Of a DNA stretch of 64,000 bases, positions 21,212 through 31,616 are shown piece by piece. This stretch comes from JBQQPY01 sp052258065 (lineage in GTDB: Bacteria; Pseudomonadota; Gammaproteobacteria; Enterobacterales; Enterobacteriaceae). Location of the stretch: assembly GCA_052258065.1 (NCBI GenBank), contig JBQQPY010000002.1, positions 1,488,001 to 1,552,000 on the forward strand, given 5' to 3'. Made by a program: the position numbers and the translations under genes. Position 1 is the stretch's first letter. Each line of letters opens with the position of its first letter. Under the pieces are notes generated by a model. That model was given only the letters and a program-made list of their open reading frames with translations. It was not told the origin of the DNA and did not search any database.

Positions 21212-24151
21212 TGAAACAGTTAAAAAAATAACAGCGTCTATTGAAGAAATAGCAGAAAATATAGCGCTAAAGCAGAAAAGCCCTTCACTAAGCTATAAAA
21301 TTAGCTAAGATTTCGGAAAAACTAAAGCGGCCGTTACAAATGACGGTTGAACGAAATGCCTTAGGCAAAGCAGAAAAACCCATAAATCTCAGGCAGGCAA
21401 AATTAAGCAACATATTGCTTAAATGCCGGTCGCCAATGTTTTAAAAGTCGTGAGTGCTATCGGAAAATAGGTGGTTAGCATGAAGGTGTTTGGAGGTATT
21501 AGGCTTAGGGATAAGCATTAGCAAACAGATAATAGAGCTAATTATGGATGATAGCGTTTATTAACGCCGTACTCATTTTATCAGATATCGCAAGAACGAT
21601 AGTTGCACTGGACCGTCAATCAGGCATCTTCACCAAGACGCAGCAACGGTTTTTCATTCATGATTTCATCGCCAGTTACGAGACAAAAGTAACACAATCT
21701 CTTACGTGAAGCAGAAAGGATTTACCAAAAATGCCAATCTGGTAAGGGAAATACGACTACATCTTATAGCACGATTGAATTTTAAGAGGTAAGAAATTCT
21801 TATATGCAGGGTTGCACATAAAGGCATTCAAGCAAATTTTAAATGATTTTTCACAACTGGCTTCCTTAATGGATATAGGGCTACGTTATGGCTTGAAGTA
21901 CATTAAAAAAAATTTTTTCGGTAACGGTACGGCTGAAAACCTGAACGAAATTTTCACTTAGGCTAGCCACAAGCGCAACTAGCGCGGATCCCCGTAATAA
22001 GTCATATGTTGTACTTTATCAATCAGGCACAGATTATATTGTTGAAGGATACGCCGGGACGTTATCTCTTATCCAATCCAGCAGCCCCAACGAGGTTAAC
22101 ATTCTGAAGCTTACCTGTCGTAATCACATAACCCTATGAATTTAAAGATACATTCCTAGTTTCTAGATTCACTGTAAGTGCTAAACTGTTTGATCGCGAA
22201 GAAGCAAACTTGTAATCAGTACCGAGAGTATTGATGGTCTTGAAAAGAAGATAATCTTTAGCGTTTATTAAAGATGACCTAACAAAGACAGAGGTTTCAT
22301 CTTCTGCTCAGTGAAATTCAGGTAGCACGGGGGAAAACAGGAATAACGGATAGTAATCAACGCCAAAGAAAATGACTTACCAATGCAGACCATTGTTTAC
22401 TTAAAATAAGTAATTATGTTTATTAACAAAGAACAAGTCAAACTACAATACAGGATTGAATTAGACAACAACAGTAAAGATACGCTGCCTGATCGTTATA
22501 TGTCCGTTGTAAAGAAAAACTATCACGAATCTTAACCATAATTTATACAAAGCATCCGCGCTTAAAACTGACTCCAACAGCCTAGTCACTAATCTAGAGA
22601 TCATTCGGGGCAGTATAACTATTCAGAGAATTTTGCTATTCATTGCGGGGTTATGTGAGTACCGTAATGATATATCTGATATTAAACAGTTATCTATTTT
22701 CCTGTTTTTAAGTTTCTGGTTTATAACAATAGTCTGAGCAGACTATAAATCCGCGTTCATAGAAAACCGCACTCACCTTTCCCCGACCCAGAAAAGTTAA
22801 ATAAGCACGTTTTTATAAAAGACAAGATAAACCAATAGACGACAGCTAGACAATGACAAGCAAATCAAGAAAAGCATACTATCTAGGAAAAATTTTTCTC
22901 CGTGAATCACACACTACACATCTACTTTTTCTAAATCAACAAAACCATGCAGCACGTCATTAACTGATAAAACGGAGTGACTATTCTCGATTTAGAGAAA
23001 CCCCACGATAGCAAACCGAATAATAAGCGCAATCTATCGGTCACTACGTCTCTCACACTGCTTCACAGAGAACCAGGTTAATGGTTAGGATCGGCCTAAT
23101 CAGAAACGCGATGTAGGCAGAAAACCGATTAAAGACGATTTCTGATCTATTTTTCTGCATTGCGGGGTAAGTAGCGCTTCTCTCGGCACATCTAAGCAGT
23201 ACAAACAACAAAAACGTCACGATCAACGCGGTAGTTATCGCATTGAGAATAGTAAAATTACATGATCACCATGTTAATCTAGCTGAAAAATTAGACGAGC
23301 TATACGCTAAAGCAGCACCGTGTCAATCACCACGATCAGAGCAAAGAAAAGAAAAAATAATGAAACGTAGTTTAATTATTGCAGCAATATGAACCTTGTT
23401 TCCTCGTGTTAAAATTAGCGTAGATAGCGTTTCTTAATACAAGAATTAACCAAATTTCGGATAAATAGCTTTGCCTACTGCTTATATTAAGCTGAGAAAA
23501 CATATTTTAGTAAACAACGGTGCAGAAAGGATTGTTAATAATTATTAAGCAAATTCTTATATCGGAGTAATTTTAAATAATGCACGTAATCAAAATAGAA
23601 ACATCTCTCTGTCGAAATATTAAAGTAAAATGATATCTGAAATCTAATGGAGATATTACTCGGTTGGCAGCGAGATCCGGATTGTAATGCGATTAATTAT
23701 TCAGGTGTAGAGGAAGCAGATTCAAACCTCGCCGAGGACTACTATCTGTTTAAATTTAATACTGAATAGACATCAACTCCAAAAATATCTGCCAGTATTT
23801 TAACCTCAATAATTTACTTGATTTATACACATTTTTCATTAATAAGAACGCAAATGCCAGGAGTGTCAACCAGTATCTGGAAATAAAAATAAAGTGATGG
23901 ACACAAAATTAGAAATTATTTTTAATAAACCTACACACGGCAGAAGGGAGATACCCCAAAATATATTCACGATACTAAAGAGTATTTAGCGAATATTTAC
24001 TAGAAGAGAAGTTTTTATGTTAAAAACGCTTTTTAACCAAAAAACAGGATAATGATATTGAAGAAATGAATTAATTTTATAATACCCCAATCCCGCAAGA
24101 GACGACTAATCCTAAAAAATTAAATTAAAAAACCAAAGAGCAGACGCAAGA
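21212..24151. other. decayed prophage interior, genes not individually recognised
   Basis: Nearly 3 kb with no open frame of note. Codon-like stretches on the plus strand (for example 21600-21780, 22110-22380, 23620-23770) alternate with stops. Position between an integrase-linked att duplicate and a Mu-like tail-sheath remnant suggests phage structural or regulatory genes, but I cannot name any. Confidence 0.35.
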
Positions 24152-25395
24152 ATGACTATTAGAGTTAATACCGTGAAGACCAATCTTCGCATGCCTAAGC
24201 TCTATCCAGGAATTAATAACAGTACCATCAATACGATACAAGCCAACAGTCCCACCCTTCTCATTGGCCATGTATTATCTCATGAACAAATGATCTTAAA
24301 TTCATCGATTATCATGCCATCGGCAGAAATAATGCAAAAATTAGCCGGTCCTAGCAGCCAGCTTCACCGTATGGTGCATACGCACTGCAGAATTAATGCA
24401 GTAGATGAACTGTTTATCATTGCCGTACGTGCAATGACTGGTGCCGAAGCAAAAGGCAATATTAGCGTAAGCGGGAACAACCGATTTCGATAGCTTTACG
24501 CTCTATATCTGTAATCAACGTATTTTAGCTGATGTCAAGAAATCGAATAGAGAAATGCCGTTACGGCCGCCCTTGACAAAGCCATTGCCGATAGCGAGCA
24601 CTTACTCGTCAGCACGACAATTAATGCTGAAAATCAGCTTAACCGCAAAACATAAAGGGTTAAGCATCAACGATGTTGAAGTGTCATTTACCGACAGGCG
24701 CTAAGAAACTCCTTCTAGGTTAAATATCAGTATTACACCAATGAGTGCTGACACGGGTTGGCCTGATATAGATAGCGTTATTAGTTCAATAAGAAACTTG
24801 TTATTTTATTGGGATTTTTTCTCCGATTCCGCTTCATTGCAAGCGATAACTGCAGAGATAAACAACACGAACAGACAGCGCAGTACTTATCAGTAGTTAT
24901 ATAGCCATATTTATACCACTAAAAAGCGATGGTGGGCAAACTCGTCGCTTTTAGCTATACGTTTAATAATCTGCATCTCAGCATCCCCCGGATGCGAATC
25001 CAGAATCTAAAGCGCGCTTGATGAGCTGGTCGCTGCACGACTGGCTCCTTGTGCGATATTTTGGCGCAATAATCCGGGAAAACCGATCTACACTGGCGAA
25101 TTAAACGAGGCATTCCCCCCACTATCGGGCAAGCGCTTGACCGTAACAAAACAGGCCGTCTCTCCCTTTACAGGTTATCGCCACTACTAATGCAGAAAGC
25201 GGTGTATTACAGATTGAGCACGATGCGACAACCTAATAAAAAACAGTTATGGGCTAAGCCGATAGTAGCTATCTAGATAGCGAAACACTCTATACCAGCA
25301 CTGTACCTTTTGCATCGATTGAAATCGGTGATTACTAGCAAGTACGGACGATAAAAACTGGCCAGTAACGGCATTTGATGCCATAAGGTAATAAT
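24152..25395 (+). pseudogene. Mu-like phage contractile tail sheath protein, decayed
   Basis: The first 113 codons are open: MTIRVNTVKTNLRMPKLYPG, SPTLLIGHVLS, LHRMVHTHCRINAVDELFII and TGAEAKGNISVSGN. This agrees with the N-terminus of Mu gpL-type sheath proteins (usual features: MTIxFNTVPxNLRVP, LLIGQKL, ELW, G(T)xxxxG). The frame then shifts but homology-like blocks continue: FTLYICNQRILADV, GLSINDVEVSFTD, TPMSADTGWPDIDSVISSI and, near the end, YLDSETLYTSTVPFASIE. The ATG start fits the family. It is the one clear phage structural gene here. Confidence 0.65.
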
Positions 25396-25539
25396 TAGTT
25401 TTTGTTAAAGCATCTTAAGATATAAAGTTAGAAGATATCACTTAATATAATATTTTTTATATTAAAATAAAGTTTTTAATAGATAACATGCAAAAACTGA
25501 AAAGAAAGGGTGGCTTTAGGAGTCAAAAAAGCAGAAACC

Positions 25540-26240
25540 GTACTTAAACTTACTGAAAAATAATCATAAACCGAAATAAAAACTGTTACCGCGCATTCAT
25601 TAATGCTGTATTCCATGTAGCCAAAAGAGAATAGAAATAGATTGACAAAGATCTTTCACTCAAAGTTCCTCGGTCTAAAAACAAGCAGATAAATTCGGTC
25701 GAACCACATAAAGCATAAATATCTTGTAGATAAATGTGCTGAATTACTTAAATCTACCGCATGATTTGTTCTAGCTACAGGATTATAACTCTCTAAACAT
25801 CATCAATCTGGAGGGGCAACATATAGACATACGACAGCGTGTTGCATGGATTAATCCGATGTTACATGGATTAACCTTGAAGATAGTAGATCACACAGAG
25901 CCACCGGAGTAGCGTTAAATGATACTGCCTGTAAAGTGCTACGAAAACCAGAGTGCTCATTATCTCTGTGTGTTTGTCTACACTAAAGCTAGTAATAGAT
26001 TGGATCAAAAGTAAGAGTTGACTCTAATGCAGCATGGGAAGTGGCGTTAAAACGGGCAGGGATTGAAAATTTTTATCTCCGGTAACACACGCGACACATA
26101 GGAAAGTTCGTTAGTTTAGCTTAGTCTCTCTTTGTCCGTCTTGCAGGAGATGTCTGACAGAGTTTCACTTGAAATAGTGCATAGATATGCTCACTTATCC
26201 TTAAGCTATCTTGCTGAGCAAGCTAAATAATATTTGATTA
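25540..26240 (+). pseudogene. phage tyrosine integrase remnant, second copy, beside tRNA-Lys
   Basis: Stops interrupt it, but the C-terminal catalytic region can be read: HGKWR then VALKRAGIENF with a degraded LR-HTRH box (usual HDLRHTWAS) and EIVHRYAHLSLSYLAEQAK, which contains the region of the nucleophilic Tyr (family form MVRRYAHLAPEHLA). It ends about 100 bases from the tRNA-Lys 3' end, the expected place for a tRNA-targeting phage integrase. Homologous to 19320-19920. Confidence 0.75.
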
Positions 26241-26330
26241 TATCTTTCTTATCCTTAAAGATAACGCCTAAAATCTGTCCGACTGCTTACAATTAAAAGC
26301 GCTATTTACAGATAGCCCATTAATTTAAAA

Positions 26331-26406
26331 TGGTGGGTCGTGCAGGATTCGAACCTGCGACCAATTGATTAAAAGTCAACTGCTCTACCAACTGAGCTAA
26401 CGACCC
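26331..26406 (-). tRNA. tRNA-Lys (UUU)
   Basis: 76 nt including encoded CCA. It starts GGGTCGTTAGCTCAG, has an anticodon loop with TTT, and the T-loop GGTTCGAATCC. Its 3' half is duplicated at 20021-20071. Cotranscribed with the tRNA-Val just upstream, as in the E. coli val-lys cluster beside gltX. Confidence 0.97.
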
Positions 26407-26425
26407 ACTTAAAATACGTGAAATA

Positions 26426-26501
26426 TGGTGGGTGATGGCGGGATCGAACCGCCGACCCCCTCCTTGTAAGGGAGGTGCTCTCCCAGCTGAGCTAATCACC
26501 C
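26426..26501 (-). tRNA. tRNA-Val (UAC)
   Basis: 76 nt including CCA: GGGTGATTAGCTCAG start, anticodon loop CTTACAA, T-loop GGTTCGATCC. Nineteen bases separate it from tRNA-Lys. E. coli has three tRNA-Val copies here; one remains. Confidence 0.97.
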
Positions 26502-26518
26502 CCACTTTATAGATTTAT

Positions 26519-26546
26519 ATTATAAAGAACTACCGCAATGAGTCAA
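26519..26546 (-). promoter_or_regulatory. sigma-70 promoter for tRNA-Val/tRNA-Lys
   Basis: Minus strand TTGACT (26541-26546), 16-bp spacer, TATAAT (26519-26524), about 17 bases before the tRNA-Val 5' end. Near-consensus, typical for a stable RNA gene. Confidence 0.8.
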
Positions 26547-26642
26547 CAGTTTTTAGTGAGTTCGCATGTTCATATTAAATTTAGCTACCCTGGACGGTTT
26601 TACATCCGAGCTGAGTAAACAATCGCCGGTATGAGAACATGT

Positions 26643-26670
26643 ATTGAGAATTCGTCCCTAAGTGGTAAAC
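26643..26670 (+). promoter_or_regulatory. possible gltX promoter
   Basis: TTGAGA (26643-26648), 16-bp spacer, TAAACT (26665-26670), about 75 bases upstream of the gltX ATG. Only a fair match. Confidence 0.4.
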
Positions 26671-26745
26671 TATTCGATACTTTTGTTATTAGCCGAACGT
26701 GCCGTCTCGGCTCTTCACCACGCGCAATAAAGGCTAATATAGCTG

Positions 26746-28167
26746 ATGAAAATTAAAACTCGTTTTGCACCCAGCCCCACCGGCTCTTTGCATATTGGTA
26801 GCGCGCGTACAGCACTCTATTCGTGGCTATTCGCCCGCAATTTAGGCGGAAAATTCGTGCTACGCATTGAAGATACAGATCTTGAGCGCTCAACGCAGCC
26901 GTCTATTCAGGCTATTATCGACAGCATAAACTGGCTTAACCTGGACTGGGATGAAGGCCCCTATTTTCAGACTAAACGTTTTGACCGTTATAACGCGGTC
27001 ATTGACGACATGCTGTCTAATGGCACCGCTTATGAATGCCATTGCTCTAAAGAGCGGCTGGAGACGTTACGTGAAGCACAAATGACCCGCGGCGAGAAAC
27101 CGCGTTACGACGGACGCTGCCGCGACAGTTATTACCATGACGCTTCCGATACGCCCTGCGTGGTGCGTTTTCGCAACCCGCAGGATGGCTCGGTAATGTT
27201 TAACGATCTTATCCGTGGACCCATCACGTTTAGTAATCAAGAGCTAGATGATCTGATAATCCGACGCACCAATGGATCACCTACCTATAATTTCTGCGTG
27301 GTGGTCGACGATTACGATATGGCGATAACTCATGTCATTCGCGGTGAGGACCATATCAATAATACGCCGCGGCAAATCAATATCCTTAAAGCCCTGGGAG
27401 CGCCGATACCGGACTATGCCCATATTTCGATGATCCTGGGCAACGACGGCAAGAAGCTTTCTAAACGCGATGGGTCAATCGGGATCATGCAATACCGCGA
27501 TGACGGTTTTCTGCCGGAAGCATTGCTGAACTATCTAGTACGCCTGGGATGGTCTCATAGCGATAAAGAAATTTTCAGCATTGACGAAATGAAGCGGCTA
27601 TTCAGCCTTGATGCGGTAAGCAAATCTGCCTGTGCGTTCAATAGAGAAAAGCTACTGTGGCTTAATCATCATTACATTAATCATCTCCCAGCCGACTATG
27701 TTGCTACGCACCTGGCCTGGCACATTAAGCGGCAGGGAATCGATACCCGTACCGGGCCCCATTTGACGGAGCTAGTCAAACTGCTCGGCGAGCGTTGCAA
27801 AATCCTGAAGGAAATAGCGGCCAATTGCCGCTATTTCTACGAAGACTTCAGCGAACCTGATGTCAACGCGGCCAAGAAGCATTTGCGCAAGGAAGCAGTG
27901 CCAGCGCTGCAAGCGGTGCGCGCTAAGCTAGCGGAGCTCGACGAATGGATGCCGGCTACAGTACGTTCAGCCATTAAACACACTGCCGAGGAACTGCAGG
28001 TAGGAATGGGCAAAGTCGGCATGCCATTGCGCGTCGCAGTAACCGGCGCTGGCCAGTCTCCGGCCCTCGATCTCACAGTCTACGCAATCGGTCAGTCACG
28101 CTCCTTGGCTCGCATCGATTTAGCGCTGGACTTTATCGCGCAGCGAGCACAACAAAAAACTTGTTAG
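26746..28167 (+). CDS. gltX: glutamyl-tRNA synthetase
   Basis: GluRS charges tRNA-Glu with glutamate. 473 residues (E. coli 471). The class I signature is FAPSPTGSLHIGSART with HIG at 16-18, and the second signature is KKLSKRDGS (about residues 236-244). The anticodon-binding domain follows. The zinc-binding region near residues 98-127 keeps Cys98, Cys100 and Cys125, but the fourth ligand position (His127 in E. coli) is Asp127 (DGRCRDSYYH). Flanked by tRNA-Val/Lys and tRNA-Ala as in E. coli. No lesion. ATG start supported by MKIKTRFAPSPTG. Confidence 0.98.
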   Translation: MKIKTRFAPSPTGSLHIGSARTALYSWLFARNLGGKFVLRIEDTDLERSTQPSIQAIIDSINWLNLDWDEGPYFQTKRFDRYNAVIDDMLSNGTAYECHCSKERLETLREAQMTRGEKPRYDGRCRDSYYHDASDTPCVVRFRNPQDGSVMFNDLIRGPITFSNQELDDLIIRRTNGSPTYNFCVVVDDYDMAITHVIRGEDHINNTPRQINILKALGAPIPDYAHISMILGNDGKKLSKRDGSIGIMQYRDDGFLPEALLNYLVRLGWSHSDKEIFSIDEMKRLFSLDAVSKSACAFNREKLLWLNHHYINHLPADYVATHLAWHIKRQGIDTRTGPHLTELVKLLGERCKILKEIAANCRYFYEDFSEPDVNAAKKHLRKEAVPALQAVRAKLAELDEWMPATVRSAIKHTAEELQVGMGKVGMPLRVAVTGAGQSPALDLTVYAIGQSRSLARIDLALDFIAQRAQQKTC

Positions 28168-28197
28168 CGCTGATTTTGACGGCTTTTTCAGCGCATA
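28168..28197 (+). terminator. hairpin after gltX
   Basis: GCGCTGA and TCAGCGC form a 7-bp inverted repeat around a 14-base T-rich loop, starting just after the gltX stop. There is no T-run behind it, so termination is only possible. Confidence 0.35.
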
Positions 28198-28219
28198 ACC
28201 CGTTTAGTTAATTCAGCCG

Positions 28220-28248
28220 TTGACAGAGTTTATAATAATTTATATTAT
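28220..28248 (+). promoter_or_regulatory. sigma-70 promoter for tRNA-Ala (GGC)
   Basis: TTGACA (28220-28225), exact 17-bp spacer, TATTAT (28243-28248), about 35 bases before the tRNA. Near-perfect consensus. Confidence 0.8.
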
Positions 28249-28282
28249 CCGCTTCATTTATCAGAGACACATGCATTCTTAC

Positions 28283-28358
28283 GGGGCTATAGCTCATCCG
28301 GTAGAGCGCTTGCATGGCATGCAAGAGGTTGGCGGTTCGATCCCGCCTAGCTCCACCA
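28283..28358 (+). tRNA. tRNA-Ala (GGC)
   Basis: 76 nt including CCA. GGGGCTATAGCTCA start, anticodon loop ATGGCAT, GGTTCGATCC T-loop. Equivalent of E. coli alaW/alaX between gltX and nupC; one copy kept. Confidence 0.97.
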
Positions 28359-28482
28359 ATAAGAAATTCGGCTAATCCCTTTTTCTTACGTCTAGACAAA
28401 CTTTGTTCATAGTAAAAACGGACGAGCTTAAGTGAGCCGTTTAGGCCGTCAAGCTAGAGAATCTAACGTAGTTAGCCTGGCG

Positions 28483-29667
28483 TTAAATTACCAGGCCTGC
28501 GATAGCAGATGACAGTACGCTGACTAGCGTAGAGCCATAGATCAACTTCAGGCCGTAACGAGAAACCACATTACCCTGATGTGCGTTCAGTCCCTTAATT
28601 GCGCCAGCGACGATGCCTATCGAAGAAAAGTTGGCGAATGAAACCAAGAACACGGACAAAATTCCCACCGAGCGCGGCGATAATTCACCGGCGACTTTCT
28701 GCAAATCGATCATAGCCAAGAATTCATTAGACACTAATTTTGTTGCCATAATGCTGCCCACCTGGAGTGCTTCGTATGCGGGCACACCCATAACCCAGGC
28801 AAACGGAAAGAAAATATAACCGAGAATGCCCTGGAAGCTTATGCCGAAAAATAGATTAAACAGCGCATTAACGCTGGAAATCAGCGCAATAAACCCGATA
28901 AGCATCGCCGCGACGATAATCGCTACTTTAAAACCGGCAAGTATATACTCTCCCAGCATTTCAAAAAAACTTTGCCCTTCATGCAGACATCTCATCTGCA
29001 AATCCTCTTTCTTCTCTACCTGGTAGGGATTAAGCAGAGACAAAACGATAAAGGTGCTAAACATATTCAGCACTAGCGCTGCCACAACATATTTTGGCGC
29101 AAGAATGGTCATGTAAGCACCGACGATAGACATAGACACTGTGGACATCGCCGTAGCGGCCATAGTGTAGATACGCCATTCAGAAATGTTGCCGAGGATA
29201 TCCTTATAGGCGATGAAGTTTTCTGATTGGCCGAGAACCAGTGAACTCACGGCGTTAAACGATTCAAGTTTGCCCATCCCATTAATCTTCGATAGCGTGG
29301 TGCCGATGATGCAGATAACGAAAGGCAGCACGCGAATATGCTGCAGGATACCAATAAGCGCTGAGATAAACACAATTGGGCAAAGGACGTTTAGGAAGAA
29401 GAATGCCAGACCCTGTTTATTCATATTGCCGAAAACGAAATTCGTACCTTCGGTAGCAAAACCCAGTAATTTATTGAACAAGGCAGAAACGCCCTGCACG
29501 AAGCCCAGACCAATTTGGGAATTAAGGAAAAAGTAGGCGAGTAAAATTTCAATCACTAAAAGCTGAATAATATAACGCATGCGAATGCTTTTACGATCGC
29601 GGCTAACTAATATTGCCAGAATCGCCACTAGAGCAAGTGCTAGAATAAAGTGAAAAATGCGGGACAT
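28483..29667 (-). CDS. nupC: nucleoside:H+ symporter NupC (CNT family)
   Basis: Inner-membrane concentrative nucleoside transporter. 394 residues (E. coli 400), highly hydrophobic with the usual ~10 segments. Conserved blocks: FVFGNMNKQGLAFFFLNVLC, GMGKLESFNAVSSLVLGQSE (substrate-site region), AATAMSTVSMSIVGAYM and VSFANFSSIGIVAGAIKGLN. The reading frame is intact. Near residue 267 the E. coli-type loop is a few residues shorter here. It lies next to tRNA-Ala/gltX as in E. coli and would supply nucleosides, which fits the kept purine genes. Start ATG after GGAGCAATT. Confidence 0.96.
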   Translation of the reverse strand: MSRIFHFILALALVAILAILVSRDRKSIRMRYIIQLLVIEILLAYFFLNSQIGLGFVQGVSALFNKLLGFATEGTNFVFGNMNKQGLAFFFLNVLCPIVFISALIGILQHIRVLPFVICIIGTTLSKINGMGKLESFNAVSSLVLGQSENFIAYKDILGNISEWRIYTMAATAMSTVSMSIVGAYMTILAPKYVVAALVLNMFSTFIVLSLLNPYQVEKKEDLQMRCLHEGQSFFEMLGEYILAGFKVAIIVAAMLIGFIALISSVNALFNLFFGISFQGILGYIFFPFAWVMGVPAYEALQVGSIMATKLVSNEFLAMIDLQKVAGELSPRSVGILSVFLVSFANFSSIGIVAGAIKGLNAHQGNVVSRYGLKLIYGSTLVSVLSSAIAGLVI

Positions 29668-29809
29668 AATTGCTCCAAGAACGAGGCGGATAGCATTCGG
29701 CGCCCATTCTGCCTATATCATGGGACGAGTGAAACGTCACTTTCCGGAAAGGATTATAGTTTTTTAATAATTCAGTTTTAATTTTATAGCAGTATTTTGC
29801 TTGATTACA

Positions 29810-30055
29810 TATCTAGCTTAGCTATCCTTAAGAGGATATGTAGAACTGTGAATGCTTTCAATGCCGCTATCAAAAGGCGTACGATCAGTGCCCCAAAATT
29901 ATAATGTCAGTTAAGATCGAGACTCAAATTCGGTCAGACAACTGGGCGTGCAGTAGGCCAAGGACCACATGACCAGTGCCGGTTATCACATTTAGCAGAA
30001 TATTCATTCGCTCGAAAATCATCTATCTCAAGTATAGCTCAAGATTGGCTGGTTA
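29810..30055 (+). repeat. R1 repeat, plus orientation
   Basis: R1 landmarks: GAATGCTTTCAATGCCGC, AAATTCGGTCAGACAAC, CATTTAGCAGAATATTCATTC. It runs directly into the IS481 remnant at 30060. Confidence 0.45.
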
Positions 30056-30059
30056 GGGT

Positions 30060-31010
30060 ATATAGTAGAGATATTTATAGACCGCAATAGAGCCTTACTA
30101 CCCAATGCTGATTGAGGCAATTCCTGATTATAGAGCTAAATATATTAATGCTTGTGTTATCTCGAGCTCTTACTAAAATGAAAATGCTAGCTTATAGCAC
30201 ACTTCTTATATTTCTATTAAATCCTTCGACCATGCCCATTCGCTTCTAGGTAAATCAGCAGCCTAAGACAGTGTTCTATATTAATCTCTGGATATAAACT
30301 GTCGGATTTATGTTTCCCGGTAGCTAAGCATTTTCGTAGGTTAAAAAGACGAGCTATAAATTCTTTGTTATTATCTGCAAACATGCAATAAATAGCCATG
30401 AATCATGCTCGATTTATACATTAACCGCGATCTTGCTTTATAGAGTCGGAAACAAGCCCCATCAATTAAGTTGATCTATATCCAAAAAATAAAATTTTGA
30501 AGTTTTATTTAGCATTTGCGGGAGATATTTTACATCAACATGCAGGTTATTAAATTCATAGCCTTAAATGCTTTATGCTTTAATTTCTGATATCACCGCA
30601 AACTCGTCAACTTATGCCTGCGCAAAGAGCGATCCAGGCCAGAGGAGATACAGCAAGGCTTAAAATTCATGTACCACCACCAAAAAAATTTCCGGGTGGA
30701 AGACAAGCGTGTTGCGAAGGAAAACGGATGCGCTTCCTGCTTCCCAAGCAGACGACAGTGTCTGCCTGAAAAACGATCGGGAATATAGTTACATAATTTT
30801 ATTTTTGCCATTTAGAAGCAGTTACTTAAGAAATACTGCAACAGTTAACAAAAAGTAGATGCCAGATCCTTACTGCCTAAAAAGCGGTCCTGATCTTCAG
30901 TGTCGTAGTTGCCCAATGACGGAACCAAATCTAACGATACTTATCAAAAACCTTTATGCCGTGAACTGTACAAAAAGTCTACATGGTAATCTGGGAACAA
31001 ACACTTGCTT
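30060..31010 (-). mobile_element. IS481-type element, decayed
   Basis: Minus-strand traces of the IS481 transposase: common 3' segment (30060-30200), then FADNNKEFIARLFNLRK with ATGKHKSDSLYPEINIEHCL (30217-30399), the catalytic-core region, and a 5' part around 30590-30811 with RLSSTRK and DRSLRRHK-like scraps. About 950 bp. Its 5' end lies next to the former rRNA operon and may have removed the 23S gene. Confidence 0.65.
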
Positions 31011-31193
31011 CGCTTGAAGGGCTCGCATACTGAATCTCCGCTTCACTATACGCTATCAAATTTTTAGCCTCTTTTGAATGCTCAAAGACTGGTATTTCGC
31101 AAGCTTGAAGCTATAAACAGCTCTAAAATTATTAGAAAGCAGCAAGGCCATCCCATTGCTGCGTAAATGATTGTATACTATTTCATTGCGGAA

Positions 31194-31269
31194 TGGTGGA
31201 GCTAAGCGGGATCGAACCGCTGACCTCCTGCGTGCAAAGCAGGCGCTCTTCCAGCTGAGCTATAGCCCC
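31194..31269 (-). tRNA. tRNA-Ala (UGC), rRNA-operon spacer type
   Basis: 76 nt including CCA. GGGGCTATAGCTCAGCTG start, anticodon TGC in loop TTTGCAC. Intact, although the neighbouring 16S is decayed and no 23S start follows. Confidence 0.96.
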
Positions 31270-31465
31270 AAAATTGATTCACCCTTTATGCTCTGTCAGC
31301 CGCCGGTGCTGGGTTCGCTTGCCTATATTTACAGATAGAAGCCAATAAGGCTCGTAAACAGAGCGGCAGATAGCGTTCATTTTGCCGTATGCTAGTTTTC
31401 CGAATGGCAGGTAGCGCGGACTCCGGCAGCATAAGGGCTGTCTTAATCATTGGGATAAGCGGAAT

Positions 31466-31542
<77 letters not shown>

Positions 31543-31616
31543 ATAGAAAGTTTTTCTTTCTCGTTACGGTTGTCAGATAATCCGCGTGATTATGTCGCGC
31601 AATCTATCGTCTAGGC

